Shown: positions 15,917 to 23,743, counted from the first letter of the stretch. The stretch is DNA of 64,000 nucleotides from an uncultured Prevotellaceae bacterium (GCA_902776665.1 CACYQZ010000013.1:1-64000); one strand, 5' to 3'. Numbers and translations: made by a program. The notes: generated by a model from the sequence alone, not told the origin.

Positions 15917-16408
15917 TTATGAATTTCTTTCGCGAAGTCGTTTAGATTTCTGGCGGTTGTTGGTCAGATAGATGTGTCGCAGTCTTTGGTAGATTTTCGC
16001 GATGGCGTCCCAACAGGAGCCGTCTTCTCTGATACCTCTTTGTTCCATAAAGAGGTAGATCAGTTCCTTTTGCTGCCTGCCGATTTTCCCGAAGTCGTGC
16101 AGGTAGTCCCAAACATCGAGGTCGAAATCATCTTTGATGCGTTCGACCATCGCCCTTTTCCCAGTTTCGGTGATGTGGTTATAGACACGCGGGTCGTGCG
16201 ATTTATAATAAGGTATGCTTACCGCCACCTCCCCCTCTTGTTTTCTGAGGGGAACTGTATCAGGTGGCAGGGGAACAGTGGCACGTTTGAGCATTTTGCT
16301 CTCGATGGAGCCACGAATCAGTTTCACCGGCTCGCCACCTCCGTGTCTGTGGATGAACCATTGCCGTAGGTACGACGGCATTTTCAGGTATATACAATAG
16401 TCGCTCAT
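15917..16408 (-). CDS. Phage-block protein of unknown function, possibly leaderless
   Basis: 163 aa from ATG at 16408 (MSDYCIYLKMPSYL). A start five codons upstream lies in the promoter -7 box and cannot be used. It is basic and mostly helical; one stretch reads WDAIAKIYQRLRHIYL and the tail is Arg-rich (KSKRLRERNS). The N-terminal segment with HRHGGGEP is conserved-looking, but I recognise no family. It is the first leftward gene after the divergent regulator at 16588, so it may be an early or DNA-binding gene. Only 4 bp separate the -7 box from the ATG, so the mRNA is probably leaderless or nearly so. Confidence 0.6.
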   Translation of the reverse strand: MSDYCIYLKMPSYLRQWFIHRHGGGEPVKLIRGSIESKMLKRATVPLPPDTVPLRKQEGEVAVSIPYYKSHDPRVYNHITETGKRAMVERIKDDFDLDVWDYLHDFGKIGRQQKELIYLFMEQRGIREDGSCWDAIAKIYQRLRHIYLTNNRQKSKRLRERNS

Positions 16409-16412
16409 GGTG

Positions 16413-16420
16413 CAAAGGTA
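16413..16420 (-). promoter_or_regulatory. -7 box of the leftward gene at 16408
   Basis: TACCTTTG on the minus strand followed by CACC and the ATG at 16408. The spacing predicts transcription starting at or next to the start codon. Confidence 0.7.
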
Positions 16421-16466
16421 CACGTTTTATGGTTGCTGTGAAAAGAAATTTTTTTTCGTTAAGAAA

Positions 16467-16481
16467 GTTAGGTAGGTAAGC
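16467..16481. repeat. (TTAG)3-like motif, middle copy
   Basis: GTTAGGTAGGTAAGC between the two divergent promoters at 16413 (leftward) and 16562 (rightward). It is related to copies at 7874-7888 and 23721-23733. A good candidate operator, because it is placed to act on both promoters. Confidence 0.5.
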
Positions 16482-16537
16482 AAAAAATAATCTTATTCGT
16501 ATTTTTAGCCATCTTGTCATAAAAATAAACTTGGATG

Positions 16538-16569
16538 TTTTGTCTTGTCTTCAATTTTTCGTAATTTTG
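16538..16569 (+). promoter_or_regulatory. Promoter of the AlbA-type regulator gene
   Basis: -33 element TTTTG at 16538-16542, 19 bp spacer and -7 box TAATTTTG at 16562-16569, close to the Bacteroidetes consensus. The ATG follows at 16588. Confidence 0.75.
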
Positions 16570-16587
16570 CAGAAAAATTGTTGGATT

Positions 16588-18021
16588 ATGGCAAGATTGA
16601 CTCTAAATGATATTGAAAAACTTATCTCAGACGATGAGAGTCGCTACCTGGAATTGAAGGAAACAACAGGGGAAATCGTAAAAGGGATGTGCTCTGGCTG
16701 TGCTTTCCTCAATTCTAATGGAGGATGGCTATTCTTCGGAGTCACCAATAAGTTGAAAATTGTTGGGCAACAAGTGACTGACAGTACAAAACGTGAGATT
16801 GCGAATCATTTGAAGAAGTTCGAGCCTGCCATCAATATCGCTGTACAATATATTGAGATTCCTAATAAGGCACACTTCTATGTGATTGCCATTCACTTCG
16901 ATCACAAAGAATTTACTCAGTCCCCATATACATACGACGGGAGGGCATATTACAAGTTGGAAAGCACAACGACTCTTATGCCCAGAGAGATGTACAACGA
17001 AAAACTACGGAAGATGTACCCCAGCCACTACAGTTGGGAGAAACTTCCTGCAAAGAATGTCGCGATTGAGGATTTGGACGAAGAGCAGATGGTAAGAACC
17101 ATCCAAGATGGTGTGAACAAAGGGCGCATTCCGGCATTGGCAATACGAAACCTTACCCCAATGGATATCCTTTCTAGTTTAGATCTTTCTGAAGATGGAT
17201 CCATTTGCAATTCTGCTGTCGTTCTGTTTGGGAAACATCCCAGAAAAACATTCGTGCAATGTTGCCTTCGTTTAGCCCGCTTTGAAGGAGTCACCGTTAA
17301 TGAATTCCGAGATCAGAAAGTTTGTGAAGGAAATCTTTTCGACCAACTCGATGAAGCTATGACTTTTTGTCAAAAGCACATGTTTCTTGCAGGCAGTATG
17401 GATACATTGGAACGGATTGACACACTCACCGTACCTTATAGAGCATTACGTGAAGCCATCATCAATCTTCTGTGCCATCGTTCTTGGGAAAGGAGTGAGG
17501 CCACACCGAGCATAGCCATTTTCGATGACAGGATAGAATTAGATAATCCAGGAAGTTTCCCCATGGGCTACACATGGGAATACTTTTCAGAAAAGAACAG
17601 GTCCTTACCACACAATCCAGACATCGCACAAGTATTCTACAAACGTGGTTTGTTAGAGTCATGGGGACGCGGCATACAGCTTATTATCAAGGAGTGTAAA
17701 GATGCAGGTATGCCTGAGCCCACATTTACCGTTGACCATTCCTTTGTTACTTTGACAATTAGATTTAAGAGCGCATTAGCGCCACGTGGCGTAAATAATG
17801 GCGTAAATAATGGCGTAAATAATGGCGTAGAAAAATTAGGTGACAATTATTTATCAATTTATGATTTCATCAAAAAGGATAAAGCCATTACGACTAAAGA
17901 ACTATCTGACACTTTAGGAATTCCATTTAGAACCGTGCAACGCATACTGACGAAACTACGTACCGAAGGATATATAAAACGAGAAGGTACCAAGAATGGC
18001 ACATGGAAAATCCTTCAATAA
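16588..18021 (+). CDS. AlbA_2/Schlafen-like ATP-binding transcriptional regulator
   Basis: 477 aa from ATG at 16588; the longer ORF overlaps the promoter. The N-terminal AlbA_2 (Schlafen AAA_4-like) domain has ESRYLELKET and NSNGGWLFFGV (about 15-55). A RecG-C-terminal-like ATPase half follows, with LREAIINLLCHRSW and IELDNPGSFP, then LLESWGRGIQLI (about 290-365). A winged helix (about 420-475, TTKELSDTLGIPFRTVQRIL) ends the protein. Members are regulators or toxin-like proteins on mobile elements. It is the only rightward gene in the phage block and is divergent from the leftward genes. A linker near residue 405 holds four copies of GVNN/GV from a perfect 12-bp DNA repeat. Role in element control is inferred. 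Confidence 0.8.
   Translation: MARLTLNDIEKLISDDESRYLELKETTGEIVKGMCSGCAFLNSNGGWLFFGVTNKLKIVGQQVTDSTKREIANHLKKFEPAINIAVQYIEIPNKAHFYVIAIHFDHKEFTQSPYTYDGRAYYKLESTTTLMPREMYNEKLRKMYPSHYSWEKLPAKNVAIEDLDEEQMVRTIQDGVNKGRIPALAIRNLTPMDILSSLDLSEDGSICNSAVVLFGKHPRKTFVQCCLRLARFEGVTVNEFRDQKVCEGNLFDQLDEAMTFCQKHMFLAGSMDTLERIDTLTVPYRALREAIINLLCHRSWERSEATPSIAIFDDRIELDNPGSFPMGYTWEYFSEKNRSLPHNPDIAQVFYKRGLLESWGRGIQLIIKECKDAGMPEPTFTVDHSFVTLTIRFKSALAPRGVNNGVNNGVNNGVEKLGDNYLSIYDFIKKDKAITTKELSDTLGIPFRTVQRILTKLRTEGYIKREGTKNGTWKILQ
17788..17829 (+). repeat. 12-bp tandem repeat within the regulator gene
   Basis: GGCGTAAATAAT, 3.5 perfect copies, encoding GVNNGVNNGVNNGV. Copy-number changes keep the frame, so linker length between the ATPase and winged helix can vary. 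Confidence 0.95.
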
Positions 18022-18048
18022 AAAAGGCTCTCCGAAGAGAGCCCTTTT
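18020..18048. terminator. Bidirectional terminator between the regulator gene and ardA
   Basis: Stem GGCTCTC (18026-18032), loop CGAA, stem GAGAGCC (18037-18043). It is flanked by A6 on the left and CTTTTGT on the right, so it can stop transcription from both convergent genes. Confidence 0.9.
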
Positions 18049-18062
18049 GTGTGTGCTGATTT

Positions 18063-18671
18063 TCAGCGATAGAATACGTAGCCATCGCAGAAAGTGTAAT
18101 CACCGATGAACAAATCTCGTGCGTATGCTTCATAATCGAAATAATGAGCGAGGATTCCATGTTGTTCGAGATTATAGCATTCGCTGACGATGTGCTCGGC
18201 GAAATCTTCTTTTGAATCCCACTTGCCCATATATTTTTCCTTGAAATCATCTATATCATCATCGCCAGTGGCATCGACGAAAGCCTCGTAAGCCTCCTTG
18301 TTATCCAAGTCAGCGTATTCCATGATTTTGTCGAACGTGTTTTCATCCATACAACTTTCCGAATACCATTTATTCGGGAAGTATTGGAAATCTTGAAACA
18401 TCAGTTCGGGATCCTCTTCATCGGCGTGCAACTTGTGGCACACATCGATGAACGTGTCATAATCACCGCACGCAGTCAAATCTATCCATGCGCCGTAGAT
18501 ACTACCTTCATTGTATTTGCGGTATGTACCACAATACACTGAGGGATTTTCATTGTCCCAATCAAGAATGTACTCCTTGATTTCATTCTTACCTGCCATC
18601 CTCTTGAGGCGATTGACCTTCTCCTCTTTTGTGAGGCTGTCTAACACTGCTGAAAAATTCTTGTCTTGCAT
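18063..18671 (-). CDS. ardA: Antirestriction protein ArdA
   Basis: 202 aa, strongly acidic, dense in Asp and Glu, as expected for a protein that mimics B-form DNA and occupies the DNA-binding groove of type I restriction and methylation complexes. The family signature is visible: PSVYCGTYRKYNEG followed by YGAWIDL (about 43-64), and then acidic segments such as DDDIDDFKEKYMG. ArdA helps mobile elements escape type I restriction on entry. Here it is in the same window as an intact type I operon (11 kb away). The gene converges with the regulator gene across a shared terminator. The identity is well supported; whether it inhibits the neighbouring Hsd system is inferred. Confidence 0.9.
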   Translation of the reverse strand: MQDKNFSAVLDSLTKEEKVNRLKRMAGKNEIKEYILDWDNENPSVYCGTYRKYNEGSIYGAWIDLTACGDYDTFIDVCHKLHADEEDPELMFQDFQYFPNKWYSESCMDENTFDKIMEYADLDNKEAYEAFVDATGDDDIDDFKEKYMGKWDSKEDFAEHIVSECYNLEQHGILAHYFDYEAYARDLFIGDYTFCDGYVFYR

Positions 18672-19262
18672 AACTGTTAAGATTTTAATTGTTTGACATT
18701 TTGCGCCGAGGCGCTTTTGAAATTTTTACGCTGCAATACGGAGCAGGCAAGGAGAAGGAATGTAAATGCAAGGGAAGACCGAAAAATTTTCAACCCTTTG
18801 GGCTTCAGAGAATTTGGTTGGTTTCCGGCGCAACTGCACCCCAAAATCTTTGAAAAATTTTCGAGTCATAGCGGAGGCGGTGCCCTTGCAGCATGACGCT
18901 TGCGCTATCTTTGCAAAGGAAAAATGAAAAGAGCAGCATCGGGATTGAGCAATCTATGTCGAACCATAGAAATCAGTGATGGAAGCCACAAGACACAGCA
19001 GTTCGGCAGTCAGAAAGCGGAGAAGGAATCAATCATGGCAGGAGAGGAATCCGTACATTCGATTGGTGCAAGTCTTTGGAAATAGGTAGTACGGTGCGGA
19101 TAGATGCGTTCGGGATTGAATCGCTGACGATCACAAGCAGGCGTCGAGAATGGCAGTCGTCGAGCCATCGGGCAGATGTCCATTTTTGTGAAATATGGCA
19201 AGTGGAGAAAGAAGAAGATTTTGCATTCGTCTGAGCCGATTCTGTCCGAAAAAACTGTAATT
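18672..19262. other. Gap between ardA and the repeat cluster, with a small candidate gene
   Basis: No convincing long gene. On the plus strand a -7 box TATCTTTG (18906-18913) is followed by an ATG at 18924 that opens a 53-codon frame to 19085 (MKRAASGLSNLCRTIE...). From 18980 to 19237 a second frame is open without an ATG and would continue the protein if a frameshift occurs near 19080, ending in VEKEEDFAFV. This may be a broken or recoded small gene. A 67-codon ORF at 18693-18896 has no visible promoter and is not recognised. I see no RNA gene here. Confidence 0.35.
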
Positions 19263-19542
19263 TTGTAACGGTGTATTTCTGATGGCGTAAGTCACTGAAA
19301 ATCAGCCACAATTCGATGTAACAAAAGCCTTGTTACAAAAATTTCGGCTCCAAAAGATTTGTAACAAGTCGCTTGATTTGTAAAAATTTGTAAAAATTCC
19401 GTGTGGAACATTTTGTTCCGTTACAAACTTAAAAATTTTGTAACAAGTTTGTAACGCATTTTGTAACGGCAAAAAATCTCTCGGAACACTATTATTTACT
19501 GATGTTTTAAGTTTTCGACAAACATCTGTTACAAAGTTACAA
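19263..19542. repeat. GTTACAA/TTGTAAC repeat cluster, candidate replication origin
   Basis: Nine exact copies of the 7-mer in 280 bp: TTGTAAC at 19263, 19359, 19438, 19449 and 19461, and GTTACAA at 19332, 19420, 19528 and 19536, with a near copy ATGTAAC at 19316 and two TTTGTAA at 19378 and 19388. Some lie 10-11 bp apart. A perfect inverted repeat GGAACA-TTT-TGTTCC is at 19405-19419. The region is AT-rich and lies next to the primase-helicase gene. This is the layout of an iteron-type origin. The gap to 19682 beyond the cluster holds no other feature I can support. Confidence 0.6.
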
Positions 19543-19681
19543 AATTTTAGTACAAAATCAGTGAGGGGGAGTTGGGGGAAGTCACTGGTTTGGGCAGATG
19601 TAAAAAAAATCGCTGACGGCAGCATGAGAACTGTCATCAGCGACACACATCAATTGAACATATTGAAATTACCGTTTTCGG

Positions 19682-22558
19682 TCAGTCGAAAGGTCTATCA
19701 TCGTCAGGGTCGAAGAGAGGGAAGTTAGGCTTTTTATGCACCATATAAATCATTTCAACGGGGTTTGCTCCGGGTGCTGCGCCTTCTTCTCTTCTGATGA
19801 TTCGCCCTGCACTGTTTTGGTAGTCCTTTGGATTCATTTCTGCAATCCAAGGGCACAGTTCCACGAAAGAACGGAGTTTCTTCGTGAATCCCTGCATGGT
19901 CAGTTTGTTGCTTCCCGACGACATTTTATAATCAGACAGTGCTTTATCTCGAACGATGAAGGTATCCAGTCTGCCACTTTCCTCGCTGAAGTATCCATTA
20001 GCCCAGTCCTCAAAGTTTGCACCCATATCCGCCTTGTATTTTCGGTGGATGATGTTCGCCATCGGCGGAAGTAGTTTGATTGGTTCGTGACAAACGGATA
20101 GATAGAACTTGACGCATTGTAAGATGCAGTTCAAGTCCGCGTTCCATTCTTGTGGGGAGTATGTTTTGGTAAAGAGGTCTTTCCCGAAATCATCCCGGAT
20201 GGAGCGCGTTTCCAGATAGTCGTTGTCTTCCGTCCGCTGATGGTAGTAGTCAGAAAAAACCATATAGAGCAGGCGTGCCTCCGATGAAGGGTCGAAGTCA
20301 GCCGGCACATAGTTCGTCGTAAATGCGATTTTCGGCGACTGTTCAAAGGGAATGGTAAACGATTTATTGTTTTTGGGGTTGACGGTCATATCACTGGTGA
20401 TGTTGTCATAGAACAAGCCTGTGTTCAAGTATCGGTCGCAATCGTCGAGCAAGAGCATTTCAGTATAAGGTGTGATTTGGTCGAACACGTGAGGGTTATC
20501 CATCAGTTTTGGATTGCGCCCGGACAATTTGACCGTTTTCATCAACATCGAGAGGATATGAAAGAAGAACGATTTACCACTTCTACCGTTACATTCATTA
20601 TCCTCTCCGATTTTGTTATCCATAGCCATTGGCGCCCATGCCCTTGACGGCGACTTATAGCGATGCAGCATGTATCCCATCGAAAAGATTTTGTTAATGA
20701 GGGTCTGCTGCTGTTCGTCTATCTCTTCATCGGTCAGTCCTTCGCCTGCGATGTCGAACTGATGTGCTGCTCGATAGGCAGCCCTTTCTTCGGCAGATTC
20801 GAAGCGTGTTTCCATTTCTTTGCGCCAATAGATTCGGCTGCTATTGATAAGGTAGCCCAGAATGTTTGAGCCTACCTTGTGAATCTCGATCGAGAAGTGA
20901 TATTGCCCCTCTTCATCCTTCACTTTATGGATGGTGAAGAACGGGTCGAGTAAGGAAAAGTCGTGGTCGATGATGTTGTCTTCCCATACAAAGTTTTGGA
21001 ATTTGAATTCCTGTTTTTTGATTACTTTGAGTTCTAAGGGTGTGGCATTGACGCACACGTTTGGGAAGAAGAACATCTGCGTGTTAGGCGTGTACGATGT
21101 AAAGTCCAGTGCGATTTCGTCGATGGCCTCCAACAGCGTTCCGCCTAATTTGGGTGTGTCCAGTACGAGATTGAGCACGTCCAAGTCGCGTACTTCTGTC
21201 ATCACCCATTTGCGTACAAACTCCCGAATATCTTTCGGGGTGAGGTTTCGCACATTATATCCATCGACTTTGACGAACATCACTTCCTTTTGGTTGTTTT
21301 CATCATGTAGTGCAAAATATCCATTGAGCCGCAAGAAATGGTGTAGGCAAGCCGTATCGATGGAGCGTTTCACCTCTCCCGTTTTCATGTTTGTTCGCAG
21401 TTTCCAGAATTTAGCCGGCATCGCCATTTGGAAGAGTTCTTTGAATTCCCGTTTCTTCGGTCGCAGTTCCATCCAGTCGCGTAGGTCTTTTCGTGGTTTT
21501 CCTCTGTTATCCCTATATTTCGACAACCATTCAGGCAGCCAAACCGTTCTGATGTCCGTGAATTTTAGAGCCAGTTCCCTACCCTTTCTGACGCCCGTAT
21601 CATCTATATCAGGAATGTTGTAAAGTATCTCCACGTGTTTCATGATTTCCCGTACTTCCTCTTCGCTGAGATGGTAACCTTCGGAATTAAACCACAGGGG
21701 CATATACCCTAATGAACGACAGCATAAGGCATCACGTTCCCCTGAGCAAATAAAGGCTTCCGGAAGTTTTTTCGGTTCGTAGGGGTCATCGTCTGTATGC
21801 GTTCGCTCCCATTCCTTTTGTTCCGTCGCATTCATTTCATTCTGTGCTTGTATGAGTTCCTTGAAACCATTGATGTACCTTTCGGGCTTTACTCCGGCAG
21901 GGAAATACTGGAAACGATAGCCCTTATCAGGGTTTAGCGGCTCATAAACCTTATAGAACTTGACTTCCTCCTGTTCGGCCTGTGCCTCCTTGACGACGCA
22001 CTCCCGCATGAAAATCGGATAGTTTTCATTGGCATACCGAATTTTTGTTTTGCGGTCTTTGGTGTAACTGATCCACTTGACGCTGTGCCAATGGAGTGCT
22101 TCGACGTGTTCCTGTCTTACATTCGGCCCCAAGATTTTCAGCTCCGCCTCGGAAAACTCCTTCGTTTCAAAATTTCGGTGGCCGTCCGGCTCATCAGCCT
22201 TTGCGGTTCGTTCTGTGAAGTCTGCTTTATTGACGTTTCGGTTCAATTCGTCTGATACGTTGAACTGTGCAGCCAGTCTGAGAATCGCCTCATTAAAGCG
22301 GTCTTGCGAAAGATGTTGGTCGTCCATAAATAGTTGTATGGCAGAACGCCAGCCGTCGCCTCCGAAATCAGTCACGCCCCAAATCTCGCCGTATTTATCT
22401 GTTCTGCGTTGGTATAGGCAGGCAGAGGGGGTATGCTCATCGCGCACCTTGAACTTTTTTCCTTTCACGCCGACGCAATCCTGCGCCTGCGGATAGAGCC
22501 ATAGAATGATGTCAAGTCCATTGTGCGTGGCTTGATAAATTCTTTCAACGCTGATCAT
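19682..22558 (-). CDS. Phage/plasmid-type primase-helicase (TOPRIM + SF3-like)
   Basis: 958 aa. The N-terminus resembles the DnaG-like primase of mobile elements (FKVRDEHTPSACLY). A TOPRIM-type segment follows with CSGERDAL (about 270) and the DxD-type NIPDIDDTG (about 310). The C-terminal helicase has Walker A GRSGKS (about K660) and Walker B MLLLDDCDRY (about 704), like the DUF5906 primase-helicases of Bacteroidetes elements. It should prime and unwind at the element's own origin, so the element replicates independently. The start codon overlaps the preceding gene's stop (ATGA), so translation is coupled. The repeat cluster at 19263-19542 is just downstream. Confidence 0.85.
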   Translation of the reverse strand: MISVERIYQATHNGLDIILWLYPQAQDCVGVKGKKFKVRDEHTPSACLYQRRTDKYGEIWGVTDFGGDGWRSAIQLFMDDQHLSQDRFNEAILRLAAQFNVSDELNRNVNKADFTERTAKADEPDGHRNFETKEFSEAELKILGPNVRQEHVEALHWHSVKWISYTKDRKTKIRYANENYPIFMRECVVKEAQAEQEEVKFYKVYEPLNPDKGYRFQYFPAGVKPERYINGFKELIQAQNEMNATEQKEWERTHTDDDPYEPKKLPEAFICSGERDALCCRSLGYMPLWFNSEGYHLSEEEVREIMKHVEILYNIPDIDDTGVRKGRELALKFTDIRTVWLPEWLSKYRDNRGKPRKDLRDWMELRPKKREFKELFQMAMPAKFWKLRTNMKTGEVKRSIDTACLHHFLRLNGYFALHDENNQKEVMFVKVDGYNVRNLTPKDIREFVRKWVMTEVRDLDVLNLVLDTPKLGGTLLEAIDEIALDFTSYTPNTQMFFFPNVCVNATPLELKVIKKQEFKFQNFVWEDNIIDHDFSLLDPFFTIHKVKDEEGQYHFSIEIHKVGSNILGYLINSSRIYWRKEMETRFESAEERAAYRAAHQFDIAGEGLTDEEIDEQQQTLINKIFSMGYMLHRYKSPSRAWAPMAMDNKIGEDNECNGRSGKSFFFHILSMLMKTVKLSGRNPKLMDNPHVFDQITPYTEMLLLDDCDRYLNTGLFYDNITSDMTVNPKNNKSFTIPFEQSPKIAFTTNYVPADFDPSSEARLLYMVFSDYYHQRTEDNDYLETRSIRDDFGKDLFTKTYSPQEWNADLNCILQCVKFYLSVCHEPIKLLPPMANIIHRKYKADMGANFEDWANGYFSEESGRLDTFIVRDKALSDYKMSSGSNKLTMQGFTKKLRSFVELCPWIAEMNPKDYQNSAGRIIRREEGAAPGANPVEMIYMVHKKPNFPLFDPDDDRPFD

Positions 22559-22875
22559 GGCTCATCGGAAAAATTCAAGTCACACAAAGGTTCTGATTCA
22601 AACGTGTCGTTGTTCACGCAAATGTAGTTTTCATCACCCCCTATAATATAATAAGGTGTATCTCGATTGATTTCCGTGAATCGTTTCGGGTTGACGAAAC
22701 AACGACCGCCTTTGTCAAACACGACAAGGCAATATTCTTTTACTCCATTGTTGGGGTGCCCTATCACTTCATCGACGCAGACAAACCATTTTACGTGTTT
22801 GCCCTTATCGAGAATGAGGTGGATAGGCTTGAGTCCTCTTTCAAGGATTTTCTTCTCAAAAATTTCAATATTCAT
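22555..22875 (-). CDS. Small protein of the replication operon, function unknown
   Basis: 106 aa from ATG at 22875 (MNIEIFEKKILERG); a TTG two codons upstream is also possible. It appears to be a small alpha/beta protein with strands such as VKWFVCVDEV and YCLVVFDKGGRCFV. Its TGA overlaps the ATG of the primase-helicase gene, so the two are co-translated. I recognise no family. It might be a replication accessory protein; this rests only on position. Confidence 0.6.
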   Translation of the reverse strand: MNIEIFEKKILERGLKPIHLILDKGKHVKWFVCVDEVIGHPNNGVKEYCLVVFDKGGRCFVNPKRFTEINRDTPYYIIGGDENYICVNNDTFESEPLCDLNFSDEP

Positions 22876-22972
22876 GTTCAATTGGATTTGGTGTGTTCAA
22901 GAAAATGCCTTGCGTGAGCGGTCTTCGCAGATAGCCCACACAAGGGCTTGGTTGTCAAAGTTATACAGAGTA

Positions 22973-23218
22973 TTATTTTGATTTTAGGAATTCGATGTAT
23001 TCGCTTTTGAGGATATACCATGCGCTCCCGTCCCTATGGGCAGGCAGCGTACCTCTTTGGATGCGCTTTAGTATCGCCCATTTGGAAACACCCAAAATGG
23101 CCGCGAATTGCTTGACGTTCCAGACGGTATCATTCGCATTGATGAGATACTGTATGACGGGTGCTTTTTTCTCCTTAACGGTGTTCAATTGGAATTCGTT
23201 TACGCCATTCTTCTTCAT
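22973..23218 (-). CDS. Small helix-turn-helix DNA-binding protein (excisionase-like)
   Basis: 81 aa. The central part is a MerR/excisionase-type winged helix: WNVKQFAAILGVSKWAILKRI (about 33-53), then a basic wing with GTLPAHRDGSAWYILKSEY. Proteins of this size and fold act as excisionases or as regulators of early operons. It overlaps the 3' end of the preceding gene by 44 bp and starts the genes leading to the primase. No integrase is visible in the window for it to work with. Confidence 0.75.
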   Translation of the reverse strand: MKKNGVNEFQLNTVKEKKAPVIQYLINANDTVWNVKQFAAILGVSKWAILKRIQRGTLPAHRDGSAWYILKSEYIEFLKSK

Positions 23219-23471
23219 ATCGTTTCATTTTAAATTCTTGCAGATGTTCTTCCCATGACACACAAACGAGTACCATGATTTTCGTGGCTCGTTTGAAATG
23301 ATAATGCACAAAGATGTTTCTCTCTTGGCCATATCTGGCATTGAAGCGAGAAAGCATGACTGAAAAACTCTGATCAGCATAACTGGTCAGCAATTCACCT
23401 ACGGCTACATCACCTCTATTGAGTGACATGAGCCATCGCGACGGTTTGTAAATTTTCTGAATTTCTTTCAT
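23175..23471 (-). CDS. Small early protein, function unknown
   Basis: 98 aa, basic. It contains an aromatic- and Arg-rich stretch (FNARYGQERNIFVHYHFKRA, about 43-62) and a C-terminal helix rich in Lys, Glu and Arg. Its start ATG overlaps the TGA of a 61-codon ORF upstream (ATGA), and its 3' end overlaps the HTH gene, so all appear to belong to one translationally coupled string. I recognise no family. Confidence 0.55.
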   Translation of the reverse strand: MKEIQKIYKPSRWLMSLNRGDVAVGELLTSYADQSFSVMLSRFNARYGQERNIFVHYHFKRATKIMVLVCVSWEEHLQEFKMKRYEEEWRKRIPIEHR

Positions 23472-23653
23472 AATAGATTATTTAAAAGGGTTATACTTTT
23501 TAATAACCTACGAAAAGCAGATAGAGGTTTACTCGTCGCGGTTCTGAGGTCAAACTTTTTGTCATTTTTTTCAGCCACATTCTTTGTATTCTCATTTATT
23601 TTTAGTACCTTTGCACTTGTTATATAGAGTTTGTGATGGTTGTCATACCCCAT
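23468..23653 (-). CDS. Possible small first gene of the leftward early operon
   Basis: 61 aa (MGYDNHHKLYIT...). It is Lys- and Asn-rich and not recognised. Support: it starts 36 bp after a -7 box (TACTTTTG at 23690-23697) and its TGA overlaps the ATG of the next gene. Against: it is short, AT-rich and a plus-strand -7 box (23606-23613) lies inside it. It may be a leader peptide or simply untranslated leader. Confidence 0.35.
   Translation of the reverse strand: MGYDNHHKLYITSAKVLKINENTKNVAEKNDKKFDLRTATSKPLSAFRRLLKSITLLNNLL
23606..23613 (+). promoter_or_regulatory. Rightward -7 box at the element edge
   Basis: TACCTTTG followed by CACTTG. No rightward gene is obvious until rsmF. Inverted repeats overlap it: GCACTTG (23613-23619) with CAAGTGC (23655-23661), and CTTGTTA (23616-23622) with TAACAAG (23662-23668). 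Confidence 0.45.
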
Positions 23654-23689
23654 TCAAGTGCTAACAAGGTAGATTTAGCAATTCTGCTG

Positions 23690-23697
23690 CAAAAGTA
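23690..23697 (-). promoter_or_regulatory. -7 box of the leftward early operon
   Basis: TACTTTTG on the minus strand followed by CAGC. It faces the early genes starting at 23653 or 23471 and overlaps a converging rightward signal, which is typical of a control region. Confidence 0.55.
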
Positions 23698-23720
23698 AGG
23701 TCACTTTTTGGCAAAAGCAC

Positions 23721-23733
23721 CTAACTAACTAAC
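23721..23733. repeat. (TTAG)3 motif, right copy (inverted)
   Basis: CTAACTAACTAAC on the plus strand, the reverse complement of the left copy at 7874-7888. It is upstream of the leftward -7 box at 23690. Confidence 0.5.
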
Positions 23734-23743
23734 TATTTAACAA

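Noticed and set aside
18693..18896. 67-codon plus-strand ORF after ardA
   Set aside because: No promoter and no recognisable family; it may be chance.
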